Below are positions 6,606 to 15,786 of a stretch of 44,857 bases of DNA, piece by piece; the stretch's first letter is position 1; every line of letters begins with the position of its first letter. The translations under genes were made by a program, and so were the position numbers. Under the pieces are notes generated by a model. The model saw only the letters and a program-made list of their open reading frames with translations, searched no databases and was not told the origin of the DNA. Source of the stretch: Chloroflexota bacterium. GTDB taxonomy: Bacteria > Chloroflexota > Ktedonobacteria > Ktedonobacterales > Ktedonobacteraceae. The stretch covers positions 1 through 44,857 of the forward strand of contig CADDYT010000043.1 of the NCBI GenBank assembly GCA_902810755.1. The letters are read 5' to 3'.

Positions 6606-9383
6606 ATGGTCAAGAAAGCAGCGCATACTACGCCCAATCGACTACTCAGAGCAGCGCGCAAGGAACGGGGCTGGACCCAGCAGCAGGTCGCCGACCGCAT
6701 TGGCGCTCCCCTCTCGCTCAATATCAGTCGCTGGGAAAACGGCATCACCTTCCCCAGTGCCTACTATGTTGAAAGGCTCTGTCAGCTCTTCGGCAAAAGT
6801 ATGAGCGAACTGGGCCTGAGCCAACTGGCAGGAGAGACCCAGAGCGAGCAGGTACCCCAATCAACATCAGCCAGGCAGCCGTCTCCCTCAGCAGCAGCCG
6901 AGGCCCCACAGGAGGCCATGACGGGGCAGAACTTCATTGCAACCATGTCAGAATACTCAGAGGGCGTCTATAGAGCAGACCTGCTGGCCTTTCGAGATGA
7001 TACTCTCCCTCTCCCACTCACCCCGCTTGTTGGGCGGTCAGAAGAAGTGGCAGCAGTGTGCGCGCTCCTGCGACGGTCAGAGGTGCGTCTGGTGACGCTT
7101 ACCGGCGCAGGAGGTATCGGGAAAACGCGGCTGGCTCTGCACATGGCTGCCGAGCTGAGCGCTGACTTTCGTGATGGCATCACCTTCGTCTCACTGGCGG
7201 CGCTCCAGGACTCCACACTGGTCATTCCCACCATCATCCAGTCACTGGGACTCAAAGAGACCGAGGGTTGGTCCCCGCTGAACCTGCTGCAGACGGCTCT
7301 GCGCGACAGGCAGCAGCTTCTTGTGCTGGATAACTTCGAACGGCTGGTGCTGGCGGCACCACAAATAGTGGGCCTGCTTGCGGGCTGCCCGCAGTTGAAA
7401 CTGCTCATAACCAGCCGCGCCGTTTTACAGGTGCAAGGCGAGTATGAATACCAGGTTCCACCCCTGGCGCTCCCAAACCGTGAACACATCTTTACTGATG
7501 ACACGCTCGCCAAGTATGCGGCAGTCGCGCTCTTCCTCCAGCGTGCCCGGGCCATCAACCCTGATTTCCAGCTCACCGGCACCAATGCGGCAACCGTCGC
7601 TGAAATCTGTCTCCGGCTGGATGGACTTCCCCTGGCTATTGAATTAGCAGCAGCGCGTATCAAACTCCTGTCACCCCAGGAACTGCTTATGCGCCTCGAG
7701 GACCCATTAGCGATTTTGACGGACGGGCCGAGAGATTTGCCGGCCCGACAGCAGACCCTGCGCAACACGCTTCTCTGGAGCTACCAGTTGCTCTCCTCCT
7801 GGGAGCAGCACCTGTTTCGGCTCCTCTCTGTTTTCGTTGGTGGCTGTACCATGGATGCTGCCGAGGCAGTATCAGTTTCCCAGATCGCAACTGAAGAGGA
7901 ACGTAGCATTCTGGATGGCCTCACCTCGCTCATCTCAAAAAGCCTGCTGCGCACAGTACAGCAGGAGGGAGAACCCTCGCGCCTGTTTATGCTTGAGACG
8001 ATGCGCGAGTATGGTTTGGAGTGCCTGGAGGCGAGCGGGGAAATGGAACAGGTGCGCAGCGCACACGCCAGCTACTATCTGCGGCTCGCAGAGGAGGCGG
8101 CACAGCACCTGTCAGGACAAGAGCAGGCCCGGTGGCTGGCGCGCTTAGAGCAAGAACATGGCAATTTGCGAACAGCGCTCCAGTGGTTTCTGGATCAGGA
8201 GGAGGGAGCGAGTCGCGAAATGGCTCTGCGCCTGGCGACTGCGCTTGGTCAGTTCTGGCTCCTCCGTGGACACAGCAGCTACGGGCGCCTCGCTTTAGAA
8301 CGCATCCTGGCGAACAGCGAGGGCAGCTCCACATCCTACCTGGCAAAGGGGTTCGCAACCGCCGGGCTGATCGCCAGCGGGCAGGGAGACCTGGACCAGG
8401 CTGAGACATGGCTCAAAAAGAGCCTGTCCCTCTCCTGCCAGTTAGACGATACGAGGGGTAGAGCGAGTGCCCTGAGAGAACTGGGATACGTGGCGATGTT
8501 GCGGGGCGAGAATTGCAGCGCGCATGCCTTGCTTGAGGAAGGGCTAACGCTCTTCAGAGAACTGGGTGATATGCAGGGAATCAACGATGTCTTCCTGACC
8601 CGGGCAAGTGTTTTTCTCATCCAGGGAGAGTACGCCAGAGCCTGTACCCTCCTGGAGGAAAGCCTCGCGTTCTACCGCAAGGCAGGCCCTCTCGCAATGG
8701 TCTCCCGGACACTAAATTTCCTGGCAAACACAGTCTTCTACCAGGGTGATGGGCAGAGAGCCTACACCCTGTCGGTAGAAAGTCTCGCACTCGCCAGAGA
8801 AGCAGACGACAAAGACAGCATCGCGTATGCACTGATACTCATGGGATTGGTAAACCTTATTCGGGGAGAGACGGCCAGGGCACGGGCATTGCTAGAGGAA
8901 GGGCTTACGCTCGCCAGGGAAGGGGGATGGCGGGAGCGCATGGCCTGGGGCATCCTTGGGCTGGGATGGACTGCCTTCTATGAACAGAAGTATGAGACAG
9001 CACGCTCCTTCTTTGAGGAGGGCCTCACACTCATTCACGCGGTCGGCAATCCGGTGTTCATGGCCTTCTACCTGGAGGGTCTGGCAAGTGTGAACACCTT
9101 GCAGGATCAGCCGGCGCCAGCGGCACGGCTGTGGGGAGCAGCGGAACGATTGCGCGTCACTCTGGGTGCAACTGTGCCACCGGTCATGGAGCACGCTTAC
9201 AAACAACTGAGACAGCAGGGGCAGTCCCGGCTGGGAGAGGAATCATTCTCTGCACTATGGAAGGAGGGGCAAACGATGCTACAGGGGCAGATCCTGACTA
9301 TCGAGGAACTCGACTGGATCACCTCAGCAGAGTCATGTTGCCCTCTCGACAGGAGAATTACCGGAGCTACTCGTCTCCGGTGA
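6606..9383 (+). CDS. XRE-family regulator with NB-ARC ATPase and TPR repeats
   Basis: 925 residues. An XRE helix-turn-helix occupies 11-70 (LLRAARKERGWTQQQVADRI, ISRWENGITFPS). After a Ser/Gln-rich linker comes an NB-ARC/STAND ATPase: LVGRSEEVAA at 141, P-loop GAGGIGKT near 167-174, Walker B LLVLDNFE near 238-245, and GLPLAIELAAARI. The C-terminal half is a series of tetratricopeptide repeats (LEEGLTLFRELGD, LEESLAFYRKAG, LEEGLTLAREGG). This is the AfsR/SARP-like regulator architecture, with XRE in place of a BTAD/OmpR DNA-binding head. The ligand is unknown. The last dozen codons overlap a decayed histidine kinase in another frame. Confidence 0.9.
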   Translation: MVKKAAHTTPNRLLRAARKERGWTQQQVADRIGAPLSLNISRWENGITFPSAYYVERLCQLFGKSMSELGLSQLAGETQSEQVPQSTSARQPSPSAAAEAPQEAMTGQNFIATMSEYSEGVYRADLLAFRDDTLPLPLTPLVGRSEEVAAVCALLRRSEVRLVTLTGAGGIGKTRLALHMAAELSADFRDGITFVSLAALQDSTLVIPTIIQSLGLKETEGWSPLNLLQTALRDRQQLLVLDNFERLVLAAPQIVGLLAGCPQLKLLITSRAVLQVQGEYEYQVPPLALPNREHIFTDDTLAKYAAVALFLQRARAINPDFQLTGTNAATVAEICLRLDGLPLAIELAAARIKLLSPQELLMRLEDPLAILTDGPRDLPARQQTLRNTLLWSYQLLSSWEQHLFRLLSVFVGGCTMDAAEAVSVSQIATEEERSILDGLTSLISKSLLRTVQQEGEPSRLFMLETMREYGLECLEASGEMEQVRSAHASYYLRLAEEAAQHLSGQEQARWLARLEQEHGNLRTALQWFLDQEEGASREMALRLATALGQFWLLRGHSSYGRLALERILANSEGSSTSYLAKGFATAGLIASGQGDLDQAETWLKKSLSLSCQLDDTRGRASALRELGYVAMLRGENCSAHALLEEGLTLFRELGDMQGINDVFLTRASVFLIQGEYARACTLLEESLAFYRKAGPLAMVSRTLNFLANTVFYQGDGQRAYTLSVESLALAREADDKDSIAYALILMGLVNLIRGETARARALLEEGLTLAREGGWRERMAWGILGLGWTAFYEQKYETARSFFEEGLTLIHAVGNPVFMAFYLEGLASVNTLQDQPAPAARLWGAAERLRVTLGATVPPVMEHAYKQLRQQGQSRLGEESFSALWKEGQTMLQGQILTIEELDWITSAESCCPLDRRITGATRLR

Positions 9384-9582
9384 TCCACAGTACCTCAGCC
9401 GGACGCTCATGAATCTGATCGAAAACGGCATCAAATATACCAGCGGCACTGGCACACGGGTGCATGTCGAACTGGCCTGTGAAGAACGTTGGGCTGTGCT
9501 GCGCGTGCAAGATGACGGCCCTGGCATAGCCGAAGAGCATCTTCCCTACCTCTTTGAACGCTTCTAGCGCGTGGATAAGGCG
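9346..9582 (+). pseudogene. Histidine kinase C-terminal ATPase fragment
   Basis: In the frame of 9358, the text reads LPELLVSGDPQYLSRTL, then MNLIENGIKYTSGTGTRV, and VQDDGPGIAEEHLPYLFERF. These are the N-box and G1/F-box of a HATPase_c domain. A TAG at 9565-9567 replaces the tyrosine usual in FERFYRVDKA; RVDKA follows directly. The His-box, G2 box and sensor part are absent, and the 5' end overlaps the regulator's terminal codons. This is the remnant of a sensor kinase joined to the regulator by deletion or insertion. Confidence 0.8.
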
Positions 9583-9587
9583 TCACC

Positions 9588-9620
9588 GTTCATCTCCCTG
9601 TCATCCTCTCAGGCTATACT
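9588..9620 (+). promoter_or_regulatory. Promoter with 11-bp direct repeats before the SHOCT gene
   Basis: GTTCATCTCCC followed by TGTCATCCTCT gives two TCATC cores 11 bp apart, then TATACT at 9615-9620. Repeats with 11-bp period just upstream of a -10 box are typical of sites for OmpR/PhoB-type response regulators. The decayed sensor kinase immediately upstream fits such control. The gene start is 80 bp downstream. Confidence 0.5.
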
Positions 9621-9699
9621 GAAGCTACAGACTCAAAGCGTGAGTTTGTTGGATCAACAGAGAAACAGATGAAAGATAAGCAAGAAAGAGAGGATTTAC

Positions 9700-9987
9700 A
9701 TGCACTGGGGTATAGGCTTCTGGCCCCTGTTTCCATTGCTCTGGATAGGGATCATTATCTTCTTCTGCCGGGGCGCGAGTCGCTGGCTCAGTGGGAGGGA
9801 CAGATTCGGACATTTCTACAGGTCTGGAGAGGCAGCGCGCGGACCTTTTTATGAACCTGGACAGGCTCCTTTTGAACCAGATGCGCTGGAGATACTGCGG
9901 CGGCGTTATGCACGCGGCGAGATTGACGGCGCAACATTCGATCAGATGTGCGAGCGATTGGAAAGTTCTGCCCGGCCCAACGAGTAG
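9700..9987 (+). CDS. Small membrane protein with SHOCT domain
   Basis: 95 residues. One N-terminal membrane segment (MHWGIGFWPLFPLLWIGIII) is followed by a short polar linker and a C-terminal SHOCT motif: PDALEILRRRYARGEIDGAT, then FDQMCERLE. SHOCT is a short oligomerisation or docking motif found at protein C-termini; its precise role is not established. GAGAGG upstream of the ATG supports the start. It probably belonged to a two-component locus whose kinase is now a fragment just upstream. Confidence 0.85.
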   Translation: MHWGIGFWPLFPLLWIGIIIFFCRGASRWLSGRDRFGHFYRSGEAARGPFYEPGQAPFEPDALEILRRRYARGEIDGATFDQMCERLESSARPNE

Positions 9988-10040
9988 TCCCGTCTGTCCT
10001 ATCGCTCCGGCCCGACCTGTCAGAGATTGGCAGGATCGGG

Positions 10041-10814
10041 TCAGTTCTCCGCTCTCCACAGCCAGCGTGAGTGCGCCCGTACCATCACTTTGCCTTCGCG
10101 CGTGATCTGCTGGAACTGGCTGAATTGCTGGCCGACCGATGGAAAGGGCGTGAGCCAGGTCTGGATTTCGAGCTGATCGTCGAAGCGAGGGCTATCGACA
10201 TATTCGATGTCGTAGTGCATGGCGTCCATTCGCGCCGTTTCGGGCGTGATGCCGCTGGTAGCATAGACCTCCCAGGCGGCATTGTCCAGCTTTTCGACGG
10301 CGGAAGCGTTGTTCATGTGCATCACCGGGTCGAGATCGGAGAAGCGCACAATGGTGGTGATGGCGGCTGGCTCGCCTTCGGGAAATGCCGGAAAAGGCGC
10401 TTCTGCCAGTTGTGGCTGCGGCCCATCGGGCAGCCAGATCTCCGCTGTCCTCTCTGGCAGCCGCGTTGGACGCCCGCGCAGATCGACATAGACCCAGAGG
10501 GAGCGGGCGGAAAGCACAGGTTCGGCAGAGCGTTCACCGGCAATACGCGCTTCGTAGCCACGCTGGGCGGTGATGCGGGTAAAACCGATGCCGAAGGTCT
10601 TCAAATCGAGCCTGGTATGCATCGGGACAGGGGCGTTGAAGGTCATCACCGTTCGCCTGACTACCCAGTAGCCGTTGCCGGAAAGCTGAGCGTCGGCAGC
10701 ATCGCGGGCCGCGATATCCTGCATGTAGCGTGAGAAGGCAGTGGGGGTGAGCAAACCGAAACAATTACACTCGTCATAACGAACAACATGCGTCAGGCCA
10801 AATTCTCGTCTCAT
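10041..10814 (-). CDS. Acyl-ACP thioesterase (FatA/FatB-like, double hotdog)
   Basis: Two hotdog domains in one chain. The first carries HVVRYDECNCFGLLTPTAFS and YWVVRRTVMTFNAPVPM; the second carries IVRFSDLDPVMHMNNASAVE, then KLDNAAWEVY, where D-x-N-x-H-x-N-type residues of FatA/B sit (MHMNN). Such enzymes release free fatty acids from acyl carrier protein or cleave acyl-CoA. The frame is open to 10841, but the upstream ATG has its AGGA directly abutting it. The ATG at 10814 has GGAGAAG at good distance and is chosen. Monocistronic, cytoplasmic; chain-length specificity cannot be told. Confidence 0.85.
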   Translation of the reverse strand: MRREFGLTHVVRYDECNCFGLLTPTAFSRYMQDIAARDAADAQLSGNGYWVVRRTVMTFNAPVPMHTRLDLKTFGIGFTRITAQRGYEARIAGERSAEPVLSARSLWVYVDLRGRPTRLPERTAEIWLPDGPQPQLAEAPFPAFPEGEPAAITTIVRFSDLDPVMHMNNASAVEKLDNAAWEVYATSGITPETARMDAMHYDIEYVDSPRFDDQLEIQTWLTPFPSVGQQFSQFQQITREGKVMVRAHSRWLWRAEN

Positions 10815-11080
10815 ATCTTCTCCACAGGTTTTTTTGCTCATTCCTATTGTAACTTATTGTGCCAGCGATCTGAAATAGCCCTGATCGAAACAACAAGGCT
10901 ACTCGTCAGTGATTTTTCCTCATGGAAGTACCTCTGTATCATATAATAGAGACTGATTTTCTCATTACCAGATTTTGTAAATCACAGTGATGAAAGGGCC
11001 GAAAGAGGATGACCATGATCTGGCGCGCATGATACCTCAGTGTCATGGCGCCTGAAACACACAGACGAGGGAGACAACCG

Positions 11081-11575
11081 ATGAGCGACCTTCAGGCCAT
11101 TGCCGATCGCTTCGAGATCGAGGCGCTGCAAGGTGAGTACACCGATGCGCTGATGATGCGCGACTACGACCGCCTCGCGTCGCTGTTCACTGAAGACGGC
11201 GTGGTGCGCATTCCCTACATCAACGCTGAGGCCAGGAGCCGACAGGAGATCCGTGCCGGGGTCGAGCGGCTGCAGGGTACCTGGGATTACTTCGTGCAAA
11301 CCACACATCCGGGTACGATCCAACAGGAAGGCAACACTGCGACTGGCCGTGCATACATCTCAGAACTCATGCACTCACGCGATGGCCGCTCGGAGCTGAA
11401 CTACGCCGTGTACCACGACCGCTACCAGCGTACAGAGGACGGCTGGAAGTTCGCTGAGCGCGTCTACGATGTCAGGTACCTCGACCACACACCGCTTGCA
11501 GGCTCGGCGCCCCACGCAGCGGAGGGGTTCCCTCACCCGCCAACCGAGAACAAGTCTTCGACGGAAAGAATCTAA
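11081..11575 (+). CDS. SnoaL-like / NTF2-fold protein
   Basis: 164 residues beginning [20 protein letters not shown] and continuing [20 protein letters not shown], the usual N-terminal helices of SnoaL_4-type NTF2-fold proteins; the C-terminal sheet includes [20 protein letters not shown]. The fold is used by cyclases, isomerases and dehydratases as well as non-enzymatic binders, so the substrate is open. GAGGGAGA before the ATG at 11081 selects this start over an upstream in-frame ATG at 11045. It precedes pgi by 26 bp and is probably co-transcribed. Confidence 0.8.
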   Translation: MSDLQAIADRFEIEALQGEYTDALMMRDYDRLASLFTEDGVVRIPYINAEARSRQEIRAGVERLQGTWDYFVQTTHPGTIQQEGNTATGRAYISELMHSRDGRSELNYAVYHDRYQRTEDGWKFAERVYDVRYLDHTPLAGSAPHAAEGFPHPPTENKSSTERI

Positions 11576-11601
11576 ATCACAGGAAAAAAGGAGTAAGGAG
11601 T

Positions 11602-13233
11602 ATGGCTGACCAGGTACCATTGACGCAGCGCCCGCAGTGGAAGGCGCTGGAAAGGCATTACCAGCAGGTGCGCGATGTGCATTTGCGCACGCTCTTCGCG
11701 CAGGACCCGCAGCGCGGGGAACGCATGGCAGTCGAGGCGGTGGGCATCTACCTTGATTACTCAAAGAACCGCATTACGGACGAAACGCTGCGCCTGCTGT
11801 TGCAACTGGCCGAAGCGGTCGGGCTGCGGCAGCGCATCAACGCGATGTTTAACGGCGAGAAGATCAACATTACCGAGAACCGCGCTGTTCTGCATGTTGC
11901 TCTGCGCGCCCCGAAGGGGGCGGTCATCATGGTGGACGGCAAGAATGTGGTGCCAGAGGTGCATGCTGTCCTGGACAAGATGGCGAATTTCTCCAACCGC
12001 GTGCGCAGCGGCGAGTGGAGGGGCGCGAGCGGCAAGCCGATGCGCAACATCATCAACATTGGCATTGGCGGCTCCGACCTCGGCCCGCACATGTCCTACG
12101 AGGCACTGAAGTTCTACAGCGACCGCAACCTGACGGTGCGCTTCATCTCGAACGTGGACGGCAACGAATTCGTCGAGCTTACCCGCGATCTTGACCCGGC
12201 AGAGACGCTCTTCATTGTCTCCTCCAAAACCTTTACCACGCTGGAAACGCTAACCAACGCGCAGTCCGCTCGCCAGTGGATTGTCAGCGCGCTGGGCGAG
12301 CAGGCGGTTGCCAAACATTTCGTCGCGGTCTCAACGGCCACAGAAGAGGTGCAGAAGTTCGGCATCGATACCAGCAACATGTTCGAGTTCTGGGACTGGG
12401 TCGGCGGTCGCTACTCCTACGACTCGGCCATCGGTCTCTCGCTAATGATCGCCATCGGCCCCGAACGCTTCCACGAGATGCTTGCCGGCTTCCACGCGAT
12501 GGATGAGCATTTCCGCACAGCCCCGTTTGAGCGCAACCTGCCTGTGTTGCTCGGCCTGATCGGCCTCTGGTACGACGATTTCTTCGGAGCCGAGACGGTC
12601 GCCGTCCTGCCCTATGACTACTACCTGGGGTTGCTGACCTCCTACTTGCAGCAGCTTGATATGGAAAGCGACGGCAAATCTGTTGACCTGCAGGGGCGGC
12701 GCGTCAACTACCAGACCGGGCCAATTATCTGGGGTCAGCCGGGAACCAACGGCCAGCATGCCTTCTACCAGTTAATTCATCAGGGAACGAAACTGATTCC
12801 CTGCGATTTCATCGGCTTCTACCAGGCGCTCAACCCGCTTGGTCGCCATCATGATCTGCTGATGGCGAACCTGATCGCGCAGACGGAGGCGCTGGCTTTC
12901 GGCAAGACGGCGGAGGAGGTCGCGGCCTCCGGCGTCCCGGCCTTCCAGGTGCCACACCGCACCTTCGAGGGCAACCGACCTTCCAATACCATCCTTGCCG
13001 AACGTTTGACCCCGGAGACGCTGGGCAAGCTCATCGCCCTCTACGAACACAAAGTCTTCACGCAGGGCACCATCTGGGATATCAACTCTTTCGACCAGTG
13101 GGGCGTCGAACTGGGCAAAGTGCTTGCCAACCGCATCATCCCCGAACTGGAAAGCCCCCAGGAGCCAGAACTCACCCACGACAGTTCGACCAACACGCTG
13201 ATCCGCCTGTATCGAGAACACCGGGCGAAGTGA
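11602..13233 (+). CDS. pgi: Glucose-6-phosphate isomerase
   Basis: 543 residues, the length of the long bacterial/eukaryotic GPI class. It interconverts glucose 6-phosphate and fructose 6-phosphate in glycolysis and gluconeogenesis. Visible signatures are [18 protein letters not shown], the phosphate-binding [19 protein letters not shown] and [24 protein letters not shown] sits directly upstream of the ATG. Nothing is unusual in the chain. It follows the SnoaL-like gene by 26 bp, most likely in one transcript. Confidence 0.97.
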   Translation: MADQVPLTQRPQWKALERHYQQVRDVHLRTLFAQDPQRGERMAVEAVGIYLDYSKNRITDETLRLLLQLAEAVGLRQRINAMFNGEKINITENRAVLHVALRAPKGAVIMVDGKNVVPEVHAVLDKMANFSNRVRSGEWRGASGKPMRNIINIGIGGSDLGPHMSYEALKFYSDRNLTVRFISNVDGNEFVELTRDLDPAETLFIVSSKTFTTLETLTNAQSARQWIVSALGEQAVAKHFVAVSTATEEVQKFGIDTSNMFEFWDWVGGRYSYDSAIGLSLMIAIGPERFHEMLAGFHAMDEHFRTAPFERNLPVLLGLIGLWYDDFFGAETVAVLPYDYYLGLLTSYLQQLDMESDGKSVDLQGRRVNYQTGPIIWGQPGTNGQHAFYQLIHQGTKLIPCDFIGFYQALNPLGRHHDLLMANLIAQTEALAFGKTAEEVAASGVPAFQVPHRTFEGNRPSNTILAERLTPETLGKLIALYEHKVFTQGTIWDINSFDQWGVELGKVLANRIIPELESPQEPELTHDSSTNTLIRLYREHRAK

Positions 13234-13301
13234 GGAGGCACACGGACTGCAACAGGGAATGATCGCCGGGGGCATGTTATGCCATAACAAACGCCCCTCA
13301 C

Positions 13302-13400
13302 ACGTCATGCTGACTGGCAGCGAAGCATCCAGGTCAACCAGTTGAAGTTGAGCAATATGGCCTGCTTGAGATGCTTCGCCGCTGCTCAGCACAAGATGTG
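13302..13400. repeat. Palindromic intergenic element B (diverged)
   Basis: Left part 13304-13333 (GTCATGCTGACTGGCAGCGA, then AGCATCC) and right part 13368-13398 (GAGATGCTTCGCCGCTGCTC on the same strand) form an imperfect inverted repeat. The arms share the TCATnCTGA...AGCGAAGnATC core of elements A, C and D. It lies between convergent pgi and the beta-propeller gene, and may also act in termination. Confidence 0.55.
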
Positions 13401-13409
13401 TTTGCCAAT

Positions 13410-14804
13410 TCAGCAGGCCGGGCTGTTATGCAAACAATAGGCTTTGATGGAAAACGCCCCCAGACGCCAGAGTGCAACAGCGCCCCATTCCCCGCTGGAG
13501 AGCAGGAGGGAGGAACTGTCGGGCGACCAGCGCAGCATACCGACAATGCCTTGCAGGAAGACCTGGCGCGGCGGGGGTGGCAGCGAGAGCAGTTTACGCC
13601 CGGTGGCGGCATCGTAGAGCGTCACCGGCTTACCGATCGCGTATGTCGCCAGAATGCGTCCATCAGGACTCCACGCCACCGCCGTCATGCTGCTCACAGC
13701 CCGGCTGACCGTCTCGCCAGAGATGGATAATAACGGGGTATCGCCGGTCTGGTACGAGGCCATGAGCGGGAAAAGGGCCGGCGCACCATGTTGCTCAGCT
13801 ACGCTCTGCAAACCAAGTCCCTCTACGATGTAGCGGCCATCAGGCGACCAGGCGGCAAAAGAGGTGTTGAAGCGAAAGACGACCAGCCCGTTGTTCAGGT
13901 GCAGCGGACTCGCCAGCCCCGGTTGCCAGATAGTGAATGTTTGCCCGCCATCAGGACTGCCTACCGGGCCGGGAGGTGGAGCGGGCGGCATGCTCTTACT
14001 GCTCCAAGCGGTCTGCGGAATAAGACGGCCTCCGGTTCCCCAGCGATAGAACAACGCGGGCGCCGGAGGTGGCAGCAGCACCGGAACACCGCGCACCACA
14101 TCCCATTCGTCATCGAGGCGCGTAGAGGCGATACGCGGCTGCAACAGCACCTGCACATGCTGCCCCTTCATATCCATGAGCAGTAATCCGAAGAAAAGCG
14201 ATGGCTGCTCGGTATCAACGAATGTCACCGCGAGCCGCCTGCCGTCGGGTGACCAGAGGACGTGCATGTACTCGATAGACAGCCCATGACGGTCACGTGA
14301 AAGCGGGCGCTCGTCAAGCGATCGCAGGAGCAAGTAATCCAGGTGCAGATGTTGCAGCGCCTTACTTGTGGAACGCGCACTATAGACATTCAACAGGCCC
14401 GGCTCGTGAACCACGCGGGAGCAACTGCCCTCATTGCCAAGCACGGCGAAATACTGGCTATCAGGAGACCAGGCATTATCCGTCACACACGCCAGGCCAT
14501 CTTCCTGCCCGATCGGGACATTTAGAGCAGGCGCTGGTTGCTCCGAATTCGCGAGACTCTGTACCGCGCCCGGTTGTGAGGCAAGGTAGCTGCCCAGATT
14601 CACCAGCACAACGGCCCCTACCAGCATGCCTACACAGGCAGCAAAGCCGATGCGCAGGTGCCGCCTGCTGACGGAACGCTGCCAGCGCAAAAAGGCACGA
14701 CCCAGGAACCCTGTTTTGCCATGTTCGCCATCCTCTGGCAGTTCGAGGTCTGTCAGTACAACTGCGAAATCGTCTTCGGGCATCGTATGCTCAACATTGT
14801 CCAT
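13410..14804 (-). CDS. Membrane-anchored beta-propeller (PD40/WD40-like) protein
   Basis: 464 residues. A 50-residue acidic cytoplasmic head (MDNVEHTMPEDDFAVVLTDL) precedes one membrane segment (IGFAACVGMLVGAVVLVNLG) and an extracytoplasmic domain. That domain repeats the PD40/TolB motif: AWSPDSQYFAVLG, LWSPDGRRLAVTF, AAWSPDGRYIVEG, VAWSPDGRILATY and LRWSPDSSSLLLS. No enzyme motif is visible. A GTG two codons upstream is possible, but GGAG five bases before the ATG at 14804 fixes this start. Likely a binding or scaffold protein on the outer face; partner unknown. Confidence 0.8.
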   Translation of the reverse strand: MDNVEHTMPEDDFAVVLTDLELPEDGEHGKTGFLGRAFLRWQRSVSRRHLRIGFAACVGMLVGAVVLVNLGSYLASQPGAVQSLANSEQPAPALNVPIGQEDGLACVTDNAWSPDSQYFAVLGNEGSCSRVVHEPGLLNVYSARSTSKALQHLHLDYLLLRSLDERPLSRDRHGLSIEYMHVLWSPDGRRLAVTFVDTEQPSLFFGLLLMDMKGQHVQVLLQPRIASTRLDDEWDVVRGVPVLLPPPAPALFYRWGTGGRLIPQTAWSSKSMPPAPPPGPVGSPDGGQTFTIWQPGLASPLHLNNGLVVFRFNTSFAAWSPDGRYIVEGLGLQSVAEQHGAPALFPLMASYQTGDTPLLSISGETVSRAVSSMTAVAWSPDGRILATYAIGKPVTLYDAATGRKLLSLPPPPRQVFLQGIVGMLRWSPDSSSLLLSSGEWGAVALWRLGAFSIKAYCLHNSPAC

Positions 14805-14871
14805 AGGCACTCCAGAGGGACTGGTCTCCTGCTTGCTACAATTATATCACTGAAGCCCTGCTACCTTTCGT

Positions 14872-15786
14872 TCATTTTGTCCTGTAACGGCTTTCCTGTA
14901 AAGAATTGCTCTGCTCCCTGTATTCCTGACTGAGTTGCTGTGCCGCGCGGACGCATTGTTTGAGCAGGACGACGTTGGTCAGAGGGCCGACGCCGCCAGG
15001 GACGGGGGTGATGGCCCCGGCAACTGCGCGCACAGCCTCGAAATCGACATCGCCGACGATGCCGCCTGCGGGCAGGGCGTTGATGCCCACATCGATGACG
15101 ACTGCGCCAGGCTTGACCATGTCGGCAGTCACCATCTGCGCGCGGCCCGCCGCTGCCACCAGCACATCTGCCTGCCGCGTCAGGGCTGCCAGGTTCGCTG
15201 TGCGCGAATGGCAGATCGTCACCGTCGCATTTTTCTGCAGAAGCATCATCCCCAACGGCTTCCCCACCACGTTGCTGCGGCTGATGACCACCACGCGCCG
15301 ACCCTCAAGCGGCGTGTGCGTGCGCTCAAGGATTTCCATTACCGCTGCCGCCGTTGAGGGCAGGAAGCTGGGTAAGCCCAGGAAAAGGTTGCCCGCGCTG
15401 CGCGCGCTGATGCCATCGATATCCTTACTGGCCGCAATCGTATCGGCCACCATCTTCTGCGACAGGTGCGCAGGAAGCGGCATCTGTACAATGATGCCAT
15501 GCACCGCCTGATCGTTGTTCAACTGCACCAGCAACGCCCGCAATTCGTCGGCTGACGTATTAGCCGGGAGTTGTTCGAGGCGAGCGTTGACGCCCACATC
15601 CTCAGCTACGCGCAGAATCGCCTTGCTGTAGACGCCAGAAGCCGCATCGCCACCCACGCGCACGATCACCAGACCGGGAGCCTGCCCGTTTTCACCCTGT
15701 CGCTCCACAAAGCGGCGCACCTCGTCGCGTAACTCCGCTTTGATCTCCGCGCTCATCGCTCTGCCATCCAGAATCTCTGCTGTCAC
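14872..15786 (-). CDS. folD: FolD-type methylenetetrahydrofolate dehydrogenase lacking the cyclohydrolase lysine
   Basis: 304 residues with the FolD fold: HGIIVQMPLPAHL, KDIDGISARSAGNLFLG, VVISRSNVVGKPLGMMLL and TPVPGGVGPLTNVVLLKQ. FolD normally oxidises methylene-THF and hydrolyses methenyl-THF. The key motif S-x-x-Y-V-x-x-K reads SGVYSKAI here, so the position of E. coli Lys54 (human Lys56) is Ile57, while Tyr53 is kept. That lysine is required for cyclohydrolase activity; without it the enzyme may be dehydrogenase only. A lysine two residues earlier (Lys55) is not in register. The ATG overlaps the fchA-like stop by four bases. Confidence 0.93.
   Translation of the reverse strand: MTAEILDGRAMSAEIKAELRDEVRRFVERQGENGQAPGLVIVRVGGDAASGVYSKAILRVAEDVGVNARLEQLPANTSADELRALLVQLNNDQAVHGIIVQMPLPAHLSQKMVADTIAASKDIDGISARSAGNLFLGLPSFLPSTAAAVMEILERTHTPLEGRRVVVISRSNVVGKPLGMMLLQKNATVTICHSRTANLAALTRQADVLVAAAGRAQMVTADMVKPGAVVIDVGINALPAGGIVGDVDFEAVRAVAGAITPVPGGVGPLTNVVLLKQCVRAAQQLSQEYREQSNSLQESRYRTK

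Noticed and set aside
6968..7768. 266-codon open frame antisense to the XRE/NB-ARC regulator
   Set aside because: Serine/arginine-rich shadow translation with no domain; the sense frame has clear NB-ARC motifs.
10942..10947. TATAAT upstream of the SnoaL-like gene as a promoter
   Set aside because: No acceptable -35 hexamer at 16-18 bp, and it is about 135 bp from the start codon; could be chance in an A+T-rich stretch.
13268..13298. Hairpin after pgi as an intrinsic terminator
   Set aside because: The stem is short and interrupted and no T-run follows; not strong enough to list.
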